Below, one piece after another: positions 12,110 to 23,280 of a stretch of 64,000 bases of DNA. Position 1 is the stretch's first letter. Each line of letters starts with the position of its first letter. Both the position numbers and the translations under genes were made by a program. Source of the DNA: Aselliscus stoliczkanus (taxonomy: Eukaryota > Chordata > Mammalia > Chiroptera > Hipposideridae); the NCBI GenBank assembly GCA_033961575.1, contig CM066734.1, forward strand, positions 79,264,001 through 79,328,000, read 5' to 3'. The notes under the pieces are model-generated. The model made no database searches and was not told the origin of the DNA. It saw only the letters and a program-made list of their open reading frames with translations.

Positions 12110-13505
12110 TTTTACTTTCTTTTTTTTAAAATTAATTTTGGCTGCCTTTCTGTATTTGTTTTTTATATATTAGGTATACATGCTATGTCTTCCAGTCTTG
12201 CCAGGTGGTATTATGTGGTAAGTGCCTTGTGGGGCCCATTGGCACAGTCTCCCTGGTCACCAGTTCTGTGTGTTCCAGGAGTGTCCCTTGTGTGGATTGT
12301 GTGTGCCCTCCTATTGTAGTTGTGTCTTGATTGCAATTGGAATGTCAGTGACTGGGATTGACCCTCATGCTGACTGGCTGTCAGGTGTGGCCAGAACCAC
12401 AGCTAATGGGTTGCTGTGTGGGGGTCTTACCCCACAGAGCGGTATTTGCTCTAGTAGACTCTGGTGCCTGTTGAGACTACCCTCTGAGTGTGCCACTTGT
12501 AGGGCTAATTGAGTGGTGTTCTGCTGTGGTCTGAAGCCAACCTTCAAGTATGTTGGTTCTGGGACTTCTTGAGAGGGATTGTGGGCAGGCCTAAATCAGC
12601 CACTGCCTGTGCCCAGTCAGGGAGCTGACTAGGAGCTACAAAGTGATCCATGGTGGGCCTCTGCCTGTGCTGCACATGGAGGTGCATGGGAGAGGCCACA
12701 CTGTGAATGGAGGATGGCTGCTCCCAGTACCAGATCTGGGGTAGCTCCAAAAAAAGCCAGGACACCGTAATGCCTGGTTCCCATAGTTTTAGTTGCAGAT
12801 AGAATCCTGTATGGTGGGGAGTTGGGTTGGGCAAGATCTTAGTGAATCACCAGGATAGAGTAAGCGGAGCTCACCAGACCAATTTAGATTCAGATTTGTC
12901 CTGAGGGGGAGGACTCAACACAGGAAAGATGGGACCTGCCTGTTCTGTGCTTGGAGCCCCCACAGGGAAAATGGTAATTATCCTACAGCCCTTGCTTGAA
13001 GCCACACACCTCAGTCTGGCCCTCATAGGTCTTTGACACCCCCTGAATCTCTGTCCCTCAGCCAGAGCCAGGGTGAGTGCTTGCAAGTGAGTCTCTGTGG
13101 TCCCTTTAAGAGGACCTCTGAGTTTCTCCTTCTGTCCCACTTATACAGTCGGAATCCCCACTAACTGTCACAGACAAAGGTTCTGGGGCTCCTCTTCCTG
13201 GCACTAATACTCCAGGCTCCGATGTCTGGTGTGGGACTGGGGTCCCTTGTTTCTCTGTGGGGAACCTCTGTGGCTAATATATCCCTCCCAGCTTTCATCT
13301 GCCACATGGAAGTTTCAGGTTGGCCTGTTTTGCATTTTTGCACACCCACCAGTCTCGACGTGGCTTCTTTATATCCTTAGTTATACAACTTCTGTTCAGC
13401 TAGACTTCAGATGTTTTCCCAGGTTGGTCATTATATAAATTAGTTGTAATTTTGATGTATTCACAGAAGGAAGCATGTTTATCTACTCCACCATCTTTGA
13501 TAATC
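12110..13505 (-). promoter_or_regulatory. L1 5' UTR / internal promoter region
   Basis: This is distinctly more GC-rich than its surroundings and sits immediately upstream of ORF1 in the minus-strand L1. Its outer end, read on the minus strand, has the TCAAAGATGGTGGAG-type start typical of mammalian L1s. In active L1s this region carries an internal RNA polymerase II promoter, and often an antisense one. Activity of this decayed copy is not shown. Confidence 0.65.
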
Positions 13506-14160
13506 CCCAGAATTCTGCTTAATTATAAAAGTATGTTAACATGCTTCTTCTTTCTTAGGAAAAACCTTAAGTATCTATAAGTTTCCAGGAAAAAATTTAG
13601 ACTTTAGACAAAAGATGCTATGGTTACTTTGAAATGCTCACGATGTCAATTTAATTTAGTCATAAATGAATCTAGAGAAGTGAGTAATCACCATTCAAAA
13701 TAAAACATGCGTATATTTTGAGAATTGTATTTAAGCCATTAACCTCATTTTATCCAAATAGTGTAACTTCACTTCATTCAAAATTCACTCACATTTTCCT
13801 TAAAACCTGAATGATATCTCAGATTTATAAAAATCTACCAAGTGAACCACTTTTGTTACAAAATTGTGATGATCAGCTCTCTAAAATACTTGGACAATTA
13901 ACTGGTTTATATGTGTATATAAGAAAAAGTATCTAAAAGACACAGATTTATTATATAAGAAAATTAGTTGTTATATAGTAATAGAAATAGGAGTCATGGT
14001 AGTGACTGTGGTAGTAGTTGTTCAAAAGTAGTTCAAAAATGGGAAAATGAAAAACATATAGTAGGCATTGCTCCATAGCATTTGTTAGTCAGGTGTCTGT
14101 CACCAAGCCTCTCAGCTCAAAAGCATAAATTCTATGTAGGTTAGGACCAGTTCTGCTCCC
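13506..14160. other. Unassigned AT-rich sequence
   Basis: Nothing coding or repetitive is recognisable between the L1 5' end and the small retrocopy. Confidence 0.5.
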
Positions 14161-14174
14161 AAGGATTGGTATTT

Positions 14175-14375
14175 TTTTTTCTTTTTATTCGGAGTAAAAG
14201 TAGTTTATTAGAAGAGATAGTGCATTTCAAAGAAGTAGATGTAGGCCCGAGCAGTAGAGAATGGCTCAAGGGCTCATTATTAGAAGTTATATTCCAAAGA
14301 GTTTGGAGCTGGCCATGCACAAAGGTGAAGCTCCAAAGGTTCAGAAAAGGGAAGAAGGGGTCAAAAAGAGCAGGG
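14175..14375 (-). pseudogene. 5'-truncated retrocopy of an mRNA 3' end
   Basis: An exact 14-bp direct repeat AAGGATTGGTATTT flanks this insert at 14,161-14,174 and 14,376-14,389. Read on the minus strand, about 200 bp of non-repetitive sequence ends in AATAAACTACTTTTACTCCG and a second AATAAA, followed by an A-rich run. Target-site duplication, poly(A) signal and A tail together are the hallmarks of L1-mediated processed pseudogene formation, here cut short so that mostly or only 3' UTR remains. A short open reading frame may be present but I do not recognise the parent gene. Confidence 0.75.
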
Positions 14376-14389
14376 AAGGATTGGTATTT

Positions 14390-14840
14390 CTTGGTTGTCT
14401 GCCCTACTTCATGAGTTCTTGGTTCCACCCTCTAAATTATTCTTTCTTATCCTTGAGAAATGGCCCCTGTTTCCCAGTAGTAGCCTTTTAAGACTACTTC
14501 CTGACCATTGAAGTGTAGGGACCCAGAAGTTTCTTTTTATTTTAATATTTCTTTCATTTTGTCTTCTGAACTAATGGCACTTTTGACAATACAAAACACT
14601 TAGAAAATCAAAGATTTTTCATGAATCTTATTTGGTTTTGCATCATTGACAGAAGCTGTACAAGACAACTGACTTCAAGGCATGCTGCTATTTACCTTGG
14701 TCTGGGCTGTCAGTAAAAAACCTGAGATCAAGACCCATATGATTTTTAGAAGCATTTTGGTTTTGAAGCGAGTGTGTAGGAGGCATTGCGTTAAATCTTT
14801 CTGATATAATAACAGAGAGTATTACAGCTCCACCATGGAT
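14390..14840. other. Unassigned sequence
   Basis: No feature could be supported here. Confidence 0.5.
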
Positions 14841-14972
14841 ATAATCTTTACCCTCAATTTCACTGCTACCCTGAACAATTTCTTACTTTGAAAACGTTTT
14901 GCCAGCATAATCTTTACCCTCAAGTTCATTGCTACCCTGAGGCAATCTCTTACTTTGAGAAAATTTTGCCAA
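14841..14972. repeat. 66-bp tandem duplication, two units
   Basis: Units at 14,841-14,906 and 14,907-14,972 both start ATAATCTTTACCCTCAA and end GTTTTGCCA or ATTTTGCCA. They differ at roughly eight sites, so the duplication is not very recent. Confidence 0.92.
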
Positions 14973-15400
14973 CTGACAAAGTTGAGAGGAGAAATAATTT
15001 TATTTTCCAACCAACCAAGTCCTTAGGTAGACATATTTCCTTTAAATTTTCCTTGAAACTGGACAGTTCCTTGCTCAACACATTACACTCCTCCCAGATT
15101 TCATCATAGAGAATTCCAAGAGGCATTTGAGACTTCTACATTCTGCATGGAAATCTCCATAGTCACTTCCACAAGTTCATTAGGTACATTTTCAAAATGC
15201 CTCCATTACTGTAGGCAACAGTGTGGCCCAATAGTCTGCCACTTTCTAATATGTGCCACCTTTTCTCAGTGTTCAATAATTTCCTCAGTCCCCTTTTAAG
15301 CTTCCAATAAGAGTATCCTTGCTGCTCTCAGGCCTCTTAGACATTTTAGTCTAAAAACTACCAAATATTTTAGATTTGGTACAATTTTTAAAAGAGGGCA
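14973..15400. other. Possible ancient dispersed repeat, family not recognised
   Basis: The text is less AT-rich than its flanks. Together with the tandem pair before it, it reads like an old mammalian interspersed element, possibly LTR-type. I see no terminal repeats, primer-binding site or coding motif, so no family is assigned. Confidence 0.3.
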
Positions 15401-15717
15401 TAATTTATAAAATAGCAGTAGATAACTGAAGCACCACTATATTCTATTCACATGTAGACTTCATGTGTACAGTCTGTGGCAAAAAATAAGTATATATTTT
15501 TGTTGTTGAAAGAGTACCATTAGGCTTAAATTCTCTAACCAGTAATTGAATTTTTGCTAAAAGACCCTCCAGCCTCTGGCTAGTACTGACTTATGAATGC
15601 TTTCTATGTCAAAAGCAATATTAATTTTTTTCTTCAAAACCTTTCCCAAAATGTAGATTACAGGTGAGGATAAAAGAAAATAAGTATAAACACATAAGGA
15701 ACACTTTTAGACTATGA

Positions 15718-15720
<3 letters not shown>

Positions 15721-15780
<60 letters not shown>
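15721..15780. repeat. (TA)30 microsatellite
   Basis: This is a pure alternating TA run of about 60 bases, the longest uninterrupted dinucleotide in the window. It is self-complementary and can extrude cruciforms. Confidence 0.98.
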
Positions 15781-15782
<2 letters not shown>

Positions 15783-16325
15783 CCATTCATTGGATTATAG
15801 GTTAGATTATTTGGAAATAAATCATGTTTCATTGCTTATTCAAATCAAGATTTTTTTATATGTTGAGACTATTCTATATCAAAGCAGTAGATGAGGCAGA
15901 AGATAGGCCTGGACATAACTTGAGAGTTTCTCCTGTTAACACATTAAACTCTAGGAATCCATGTCTAACTATAGATTTCCACCCTTCATCAGTTCCTGAA
16001 ACACTTCTGTGATCCCATTAATGCATGAAACATTTTTTCTAGCCTAACAACACCATCATGATATCAATTTCTTCCTTTTCTTGATTACAGATCACAACTG
16101 AATATTTCAAACTTTATCTCTTCAATCCTCTGAATTTCCTCTTCTCTTTTCAATTTTGTGAAGGATTTTGAAAAAACCTCAACACTACCATTATAATTTA
16201 ACTATTTGTATTTTTAAAACTTTTTAAATATTTAATAAATCACAGTAAAATGAGAGCTTTATCATAATGTTATTGTTTCCCTTACATTTTTCCAATTTTT
16301 CTATGACTTCAATTTTAGACTGAAT
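15781..16325. other. Unassigned AT-rich sequence
   Basis: No supported feature. Confidence 0.5.
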
Positions 16326-16337
16326 AGGTTTTATTTC

Positions 16338-16339
16338 CT

Positions 16340-16371
<32 letters not shown>

Positions 16372-16459
16372 AGTGTCACTGGCCCTCATAAGTGGGACCC
16401 AAACCGGGGCCCCTGGCTTCCCAAGCCAGTGCTTAACTGCCGCGCCACTCTGCCGGGCC
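16338..16459 (-). mobile_element. tRNA-derived SINE, short form
   Basis: The reverse-orientation copy has a long T tract (A tail) at about 16,340-16,365, the near-palindrome, B-box region and anticodon-like arm, and ends at 16,459. An exact 12-bp duplication AGGTTTTATTTC lies at 16,326-16,337 and 16,460-16,471. Confidence 0.93.
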
Positions 16460-16471
16460 AGGTTTTATTTC

Positions 16472-17021
16472 TAATTCTAGTTGAGACTCATACCATTATT
16501 TCCAGTTGCTAGCTAAAGAATTGTATTTTCAATAATATGTCAAATCCAATATGTAAAAGAGAATGAAAATCGTTTATCACGCAATGATGGGTAGCCTTCA
16601 TTTTACAATCTCTTCAAAATGACTCTGTTATCGCAATTATACAGGTTCAGACACCTGGAATTCTCTTTGAATTCAAAGTCTAACTCCTTCTAATATTCGA
16701 TCCACATCAAGTTAAGTCTTGCCAAATTTTTTAAATAGCATTTGTTAATTTATATTCAATAATATATATTATAATTACCATTAAATTGACATAGGCTCAT
16801 AATAAAAATACATAAAGCACAGAGAAACATAATACACGTAAAGATGTCTCAACTTCTTCAAGCCTACTATATGGTAATAAGTTTTGATGACCCTTGTTGG
16901 TATGTCCTTCTGTAATATTTCTACATATGTATAAGAATATATGCTTATATATTTATATATGTATATATTTATAAAAGTTGGTATGTACCAAAATAACATT
17001 CTGAAATTCTCTCTTTTCACT
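16472..17021. other. AT-rich sequence, partly old L1
   Basis: The right part, from about 16,960, reads into the same antisense old L1 that resumes after the composite SINE. The rest is unassigned. Confidence 0.35.
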
Positions 17022-17038
17022 TAATATATGGTATTCTT

Positions 17039-17498
17039 CTTCTTTTTTTTTTTTTAAAGATTTTATTGGGGAATTGGGGGAGGGGAACAGCGCTGGGGAA
17101 TCCGGGAAGGAGAACAGACAAGGTACTGTCTTTTTTGTTCTTCAGTCTAGTTGCGGAGGACGTTGCTTCACTGGCCCATGTTGGTATCATCATTGCACTC
17201 TTCCCGGATGAGACAGATCTGTCACTGGCATCTGGATGGTCGCTCACCGCGGCTATTGGCAGTTCACGCTGGCTGCCAGCCGCTCACGCTGGCTGCCGGC
17301 CACTCACTGTAGCCCATGCCAGCCCACTGCAGCAGGGGCTGCAGCCCACACCATTGCCGGGGCTTGCACAGCCCAGCTCCAGGTGGAACTGTTGTTAGCT
17401 GTAGAGGGCAGTGTCACTGGCCCTCATATGTGGAATCCGAACCGGGGCCGCTGGCATCCCAAAACCAGCTCTTAACCAATGCACCACTCGGCCGGCCC
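17039..17498 (-). mobile_element. Composite SINE, copy 2
   Basis: It has the same architecture as the copy at 7,743: T tract, AAAGATTTTATTGGGG (minus-strand CCCCAATAAAATCTTT, including an AATAAA), four 20-bp units at about 17,228-17,310, near-palindrome at about 17,406-17,427 and tRNA-like head ending GGCCGGCCC at 17,498. A 17-bp exact duplication TAATATATGGTATTCTT flanks it at 17,022-17,038 and 17,499-17,515. This is the best-preserved evidence that the composite is a real retroposon unit. Confidence 0.94.
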
Positions 17499-17515
17499 TA
17501 ATATATGGTATTCTT

Positions 17516-18720
17516 AATTTAGTTTTGGTGCATTTCCCAAAATTGGTATGACATAATTTAGTCCCTAATTGATGACTATCTCAGCATTTCTTATTTTTCT
17601 TATACACAGTGATCAATCAAGACCTTGGTAGAGACATTTTCATGAATATAAGTATTTCTCTATATTAAAATCCTCGAAGGAAAACTGCTGGTGCATACAT
17701 TTAAAAGTGAATAAATAGCACCAAATTGTCTTCTGAACAAGTGGAATCACTTTACAGCATCAAAGTAATGCCTATGAGAACATGTGTCTACACAACCTCC
17801 CAATACTGGCTATAATCCACATCCTTAACTCTTGACAATCTAATAGAGTAAGAAAAATGGAACTTTGATTTAATTTGCATTTCTTTATTGAGCAAGTTGA
17901 GACTCTTTCCACATGGTTGTTATCCATAAATATTTCTTCTGTTGTGAACCATACGTTCATGTTTTCAGTTCACATATTTCAATTACATTTCAGACATTTT
18001 TTTTAAATTGATTTATAAAATTCATTATATATTAAGGGAATTAGCTCTTAGTTACATGTAACAAGAATATCATATAACTTTATTTATGGTCTATTATCTA
18101 TTTTTCCTCTCTATAAACTTCTTTATTCCATGATAATTATAATCATGATAATTATAATTTATCACTTTCTTTGGCTTTTCTTCAAAGATATTATGATCAT
18201 TTTTAACATTTCAATCTTGATTAAGTCTGAATATATTTTCATATAAGGAGTGGGGTTAAGAATTTTTTTTTTACAAAATTGATAGGCAGATATACCAACA
18301 CCATTTATTGAATAATCTATCACTATGCTAATTTAACACATTAAGCATGGGGCATTTAAATATATAGACACAAATCTGTGTTACTGGTCCACAATGTATT
18401 AAAACAATTTATATGAACTTCATGGATGTATTTTGCCTTTTCTCCTAATTCTACCTATATCTATTGCATTACCAAATTGTTTTTCTAATGCTTAAATATA
18501 TTTTAATATTTCCCATATTACTTATTTTATAGTTTTCTGTTTGTTTTTTTTGTTGTTTAATTTTCCAAGTGAATCTTTTGAATTTTTTCTGTATCCCCTT
18601 TTCCTATTGCTTACCCCCAAATTTCTACTGGTATTTTGATTCTAGTTGCATTGAATTTACAGATTAAATTGAATTATGGGTTAAATAATATATTAAAATT
18701 AGAAGGACTTCCTCTCTACA
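17516..18720 (-). mobile_element. Old L1 fragment, antisense
   Basis: Phrases such as ATTTGCATTTCTTTATTGAG and TTATATATTAAGGGAATTAGC match the reverse complement of L1 ORF2 C-terminal coding sequence in diverged form. The right boundary is uncertain and could reach 18,900. No frame is open over any length. Confidence 0.5.
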
Positions 18721-18771
18721 AATAAGACATGGCTTCCTATGTATTTGAATCACTCTTTCATGAGGTGAAAT

Positions 18772-18830
18772 ATCTATCTATCTATTGATCGATTGATCCA
18801 TCTATCTACTACCTACCTATCTATCCTCTT
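18772..18830. repeat. Imperfect (ATCT)n microsatellite
   Basis: Tetranucleotide ATCT/ATCG/ACCT steps with several interruptions. Confidence 0.85.
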
Positions 18831-18899
18831 ATTTTGTATGAAAACTATTTTCCCAAAATGACTTTCTTTGACTCACTGAGATGAATATGTTCATTTATT

Positions 18900-19870
18900 C
18901 TTCCTTTCCTTTCTTGAAACACATACAGACATTTACACATTTTATATTTTGCTACATTCTTTCTTATTTGAGTTATGCATATGCATGTTTTCTATTGAAC
19001 ATTCTAATATTCCTTAAGTAAAATGTTTGTGTTAGGGCCATGTCTAATATATCTAGTATATTTTTATAGCTACTATAGCATATTACATTATTATTTACTT
19101 GAAGTGGAGTTCTTCAATATTTAATATTGACTAAATTAAAATAAATATACATTAAAATCCTAGAGAAAGTTAGAGCAAATTTTAACTCATTACCTGCATT
19201 TGCATTCTCTCTTTCCACCAATGAGCTGCTCATCTGCACATGAAAAAAGTTAACCACTATACAGTAACAGAACACTTCTGTGTCCTCAAGCATCTTCTTT
19301 CTGGTAGTCATTTATTTTCCCTGCTTCCTGCCTCCCTCCCTTCTCTTTATGTCAATCTGATGTAATAAACAATTCCCATGCAGAACACAGATAATTAATT
19401 GGTCTCTATCCCCATCACTAATCTGAACCAAGCATTACTAGTTTAGTACACTTACTTTGTAATCCAAAGTAATCGTTTCAAATGTCATTTTTCCCTCTGG
19501 GTCACTACTTATCTGTTAAGTCAGAACCTACACAAAGTCCCTGAATTTTCTGATTTTTTTCGGTATTTTGAGTTTCATTCTATAAGAATCAATACTTACT
19601 GACTTTTATAGTGTTTCATTAGTTAAAATAGTTCTCTCTCAAACTATATCTTATAATATTTTGGTGTGTAATTTAACCTTTGTCTGATTTCTTGAGATTG
19701 ATATCGACATCATTTATTTTCAGTTTCTTTTTCTTTTCAATAATAGAGCACAGTAAAAGTTTTTCAGAGTGAAATTTTAGAAGTGTCTTAAGCATTTTAT
19801 GATGACATAAATCATTTTATTGGTTTCTACATAATTTGTCATGCAATTCTACTTTATTCTAGCAGTTAAA
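18900..19870. other. Unassigned AT-rich sequence
   Basis: No exon or nameable repeat seen. Confidence 0.45.
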
Positions 19871-19880
19871 AATATTTCAA

Positions 19881-19989
19881 GGGCCAGCAGAGTGGCACAG
19901 TGGTTAAGTGCTGGCTTCGGAAGCCAGCGGCCCCAGTTCAGGTCCCACATATGAGGGTCAGTGACACTGCCCTCAAAAAAAAAAAAAAA
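19881..19989 (+). mobile_element. tRNA-derived SINE, short form
   Basis: The head is GGGCCAGCAGAGTGGCACAG, with anticodon-like loop TTCGGAA between CTGGC and GCCAG, the near-palindrome and a pure A tail. A short duplication ATTTCAAG is visible on both sides. Confidence 0.9.
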
Positions 19990-20167
19990 TTTCAAGTTTC
20001 GAGCTTGGACTTCTAAGCAATATCCATTCTGTATCCCCTTTTGTTGTGCCCTGGATGATGTTGGCCACAGAGACAAATATTTTGGATGCTTGTACTAGGC
20101 CAACTAGGTAGGGATGTACCTTACACAGTTGCAAAGACCCCAATCTCAAAAAGACCTCATGTTTGTT

Positions 20168-20174
20168 TTTGGTT

Positions 20175-20210
<36 letters not shown>

Positions 20211-20342
20211 CTGAGCCATCCTGCCACCTGTTGGCAGCTCAGCAGCAACTCAGCTCGGGCTGGGCATCGAAGTGCTGTTGCTCAGAGCTCAGCTCACACT
20301 CTTGAGCGAGCTCTTAACCAACTGAACCACTCGGCCAGCCCT
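20168..20342 (-). mobile_element. Second tRNA-derived SINE family, copy 1
   Basis: On the minus strand it reads GGGCTGGCCGAGTGGTTCAG, then a long GC-rich arm rich in GAGCTC/GAGCTGAGCTC, then GGTGGCAGGATGGCTCAGCT and a long A tail. The head resembles a tRNA with a TGGTTCAGTTGG A box. The body differs from the main SINE in having no GAGGG...CCCTC near-palindrome. A 14-bp exact duplication ACCTCATGTTTGTT lies at 20,154-20,167 and 20,343-20,356. Confidence 0.92.
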
Positions 20343-20356
20343 ACCTCATGTTTGTT

Positions 20357-22970
20357 GAATGCTTGATTCATGCTATCTTGAAATTCTTAATTTTGAATGA
20401 GAGGTCCTGACTTTTAATTTGAGGGGCTTAATACTCCCAATTTTAATTAGAGAACTGCCTATCTGGATAAATTCCTCTCATTTTCTGAACTAAGTGATTC
20501 TTGTTCCATCTGTGAAGAGGAGTTTAGTGCCAGCACCCAACTCCTTCTCTTTGGGTTGTCTCCTTGCAGGTAAACATCTATGCATCCCATAATCCCAATA
20601 TAAAACATTAATTACAATTAACTGGCATAGGATATTGAAGAAACATTCTATAATATATTTTCCTTCATTTTTATTAAAACTCACAAAAATTCAAACATCC
20701 ATATATCAGTTGCTCTGTAGTTATACTCATATTAGTTACACTGTTTCTGAAATCTTATAATTTTCACATATAATTAATGTTATATAAATGTTCAGTCTCT
20801 GGTGTAATCTGATTTGCCATTTGATCTTTAAGGTTTTAACTCTCAATCTACATATACTTATAAGTGCTTGGGTGCAATGTAATATTTTGATTACTTCATG
20901 TTGATTATAGTATATATTAGTTTATCTGATAAATCATTTTACTTTAAAAGTCACATTTATCAGAAACCTCTGGCTGACCTCACAGGACCAGCTTTATTAA
21001 AGGGAATTTAATGCTGAATTATACCATAAGCACAAAGTAAGTATGAAGATAAATGGCTGCAATCCCTTCATATTTATTTGTTCTTTCTGAAAAATAATTG
21101 CTTTTTAAACAAATTTATACAGTAAAGTAACCTAAAAATAATTAGAAATGTACTCTGAGTGTGCAGTATTTAGGATATCAGCAAACTTATAAAATAAGGA
21201 AAGAAATATATTGCAATGTGATTTCAAAATTGCAAGTTACATAGTAACTAATCTTTGAATTACTTGGTAATATCAAGTATAATTATCAGGTAATTTGTAG
21301 GAACATATAATTCCCTTGTAATTATAGAGCTATTACAGATGCCCTACAAAATAGGATGCTAGTACAGCCTTATCAATCTAGAATCATTGCCTGCTTTTAA
21401 CATTCACTGACTGCAATATTCATGAATGAAACATCTGACTTCTAAGTGAAAAGCTCCAGATGCATTATGTACAATAGCCATTATTTCAATCAAATATATG
21501 GTTTTTTCTCATCATATGTAAAAAGAGATTTCTCCCACCATTGACTATAAAAGCATTCTTAATTGCTATTCTGCATATATAGTTATTGTATGAAAAATGG
21601 CATAAATATACAAAAATGATTTACAATCTTATATCTAGTGTTACCTTTCTCTAATTCGGCTTTGCGTACACTCTAACAATTCTCTCTTATCAAACAATAT
21701 TTGGAACTAAGTAACCTAGTATATTTTGGCAAATCTGCAAATGAACGAATATATTTTCAGTAAGTAATTATAATGGAAATCACAATAATGTAACAAGAAA
21801 TAAAACAAAATTATAGCATTTTGTTTTTTTTTAAATAGACAACAGTTGTGTCTGTAAGATTTTATTTTTGTGCGTATGCTACCTTTTCACTGAGAACATG
21901 GCTTATCCTAGTTTCTGGCTTTATATGGAAGACTCAGCTCTAACCCCTCACTTTAGTTCACCTTATGTCTCATCCTTCATTTCCATGTCTCGGCATTAAA
22001 CTAAAAATGTTGTCTCCTGAGGCTAGAAGTCACCAGCACCACACAGAACTACTGTAATGTCATCTCATGTTCTTATTACTCTGATTCTCAGTTTTTCTTC
22101 TTTGGCCAATAAGGATTTTACATATTTTCCTGTAAGCTCAACTGTATATTTCAATGGTGATTCAAGCCATTGAATCTGTTACATTGCCAGAAATAGCCAT
22201 CTCTATATTGATGCTCTACATTTAAATGAGATACAAAAACAAGTACCTGGATTACAGCTTAAAAAATTTCCTCAAACCCAATTGGTTCCCTGACCAATAA
22301 TGAACCAGACTCTTATTAAACCTTCCTCAGGTATTCATTATTTGACCCTGATATAGGGCATCTGATAAAAACTTATTTCTTTCCAATAATCAAATTTTAT
22401 TTCAGAACCTCTGCTAGAGTTTTGAAGAACTGGTTCTAAAATTAAGCTTGGAAGAATGATTATTTACCTTGACGAGTTCAGGAACAAGTAATAACTGGTG
22501 TTTTCAATAGTCTTTAATTAAATTGTAGTGACTTAATGGTTGGTATTCTACATTCATTTAAGTAATAGCAAGTTCTTTGAGTTATTTTATACTTTTGTTT
22601 CAATGAGCATTGTCATATTTTAGTTATTATTATCATTATTTTTTGAATTTCAGTTTATGTAATGTAAGTTCAGTGAAATAAACTACAGACCTTGACATTT
22701 TTTCATAGTAAAAAATTTCATAAAGCGTGAATTTATGAAACAGATATCACATTAACAGAGTTAAGTTTTTGTCTCTGTTGCCATGAGATTTAGGAAAATA
22801 AGGACCAATTGTTCAATGAGGAGGGCCAGTTGCAGTTTTAGATATTGTATATGGTTGTCTAGCTTCCATTCATTTTTATTTTTACCATACAAGTTGTTTC
22901 TAATCATTAGCTTTAATATTTAAAGTTAGCTCTTACTGTTTCAAACTTTCAGTTATAAATTAAATAAGTA
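20357..22970. other. Long unassigned AT-rich sequence
   Basis: About 2.6 kb without a recognisable SINE, L1, microsatellite or exon. It is the longest such unbroken block in the window. It could contain conserved noncoding elements, which cannot be judged from one sequence. Confidence 0.45.
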
Positions 22971-23225
22971 ATGGGAATGTAATGTACAACATGGTGATTA
23001 TTGTTAATAATACTGTATTGCATATTTGAATGTTACTAAGAAAGTAAATCTTAAAAATTCTCATCATAAGAAAACAATTTTGTATAACAATGTAAGGTGA
23101 CGAATGTTAACTGGACTTATTGTGTTGATCATTTTATAATGTATACAAATATTACATCATGATGTTATACACCTGAAACTAATATAATGTTACATAACAA
23201 TTATATGTCAAAAATAGGTGAAGTA
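22970..23225 (+). mobile_element. L1 3' UTR fragment, sense
   Basis: This contains GTTATACACCTGAAACTAATATAATGTTACA followed by an A-rich end, the well-known terminal motif of mammalian L1 3' UTRs. Upstream text about a roughly 250-bp 3' UTR unit agrees. The fragment is truncated at its 5' side. Confidence 0.75.
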
Positions 23226-23280
23226 AACAATTTCTAATACTAAAAAACAGTTAGCTTTTATTTATTTTATTTAGTTTTAA

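Larger units (their letters stand above)
9633..13505 (-). mobile_element. LINE-1, minus strand, with 5' UTR and ORF1 but most of ORF2 deleted
   Basis: From right to left the element shows a 5' terminus containing CAAAGATGGTGGAG near 13480-13505 and a GC-rich 5' UTR to about 12,110. A broken ORF1 follows (about 12,100-11,225), then a GT/GA microsatellite at the ORF1-ORF2 gap. Next come the first part of the ORF2 endonuclease with the family motif DKVDFK, an abrupt jump near 10,710 to the ORF2 C-terminal region, and a 3' UTR ending in AATAAAAATCTTTAAAAAAA. It is 3.9 kb long against about 6-7 kb for a complete mammalian L1. Both ORFs carry stops, so it is dead. A SINE sits inside at 10,816-10,910. 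Confidence 0.85.

Noticed and set aside
11859..12173. 104-codon hydrophobic plus-strand frame that might suggest a membrane protein
   Set aside because: It is antisense to L1 ORF1; T-rich antisense sequence yields Phe/Leu/Ser-rich frames.
12110..13505. GC-richer patch that might be a CpG-island gene promoter
   Set aside because: It is contiguous with, and correctly placed as, the 5' UTR of the minus-strand L1, so a separate gene promoter is not needed to explain it.
14973..15400. Possible endogenous retroviral or LTR-element fragment
   Set aside because: No paired LTRs, primer-binding site, polypurine tract or gag/pol motif is visible, so it is left as an unassigned repeat.
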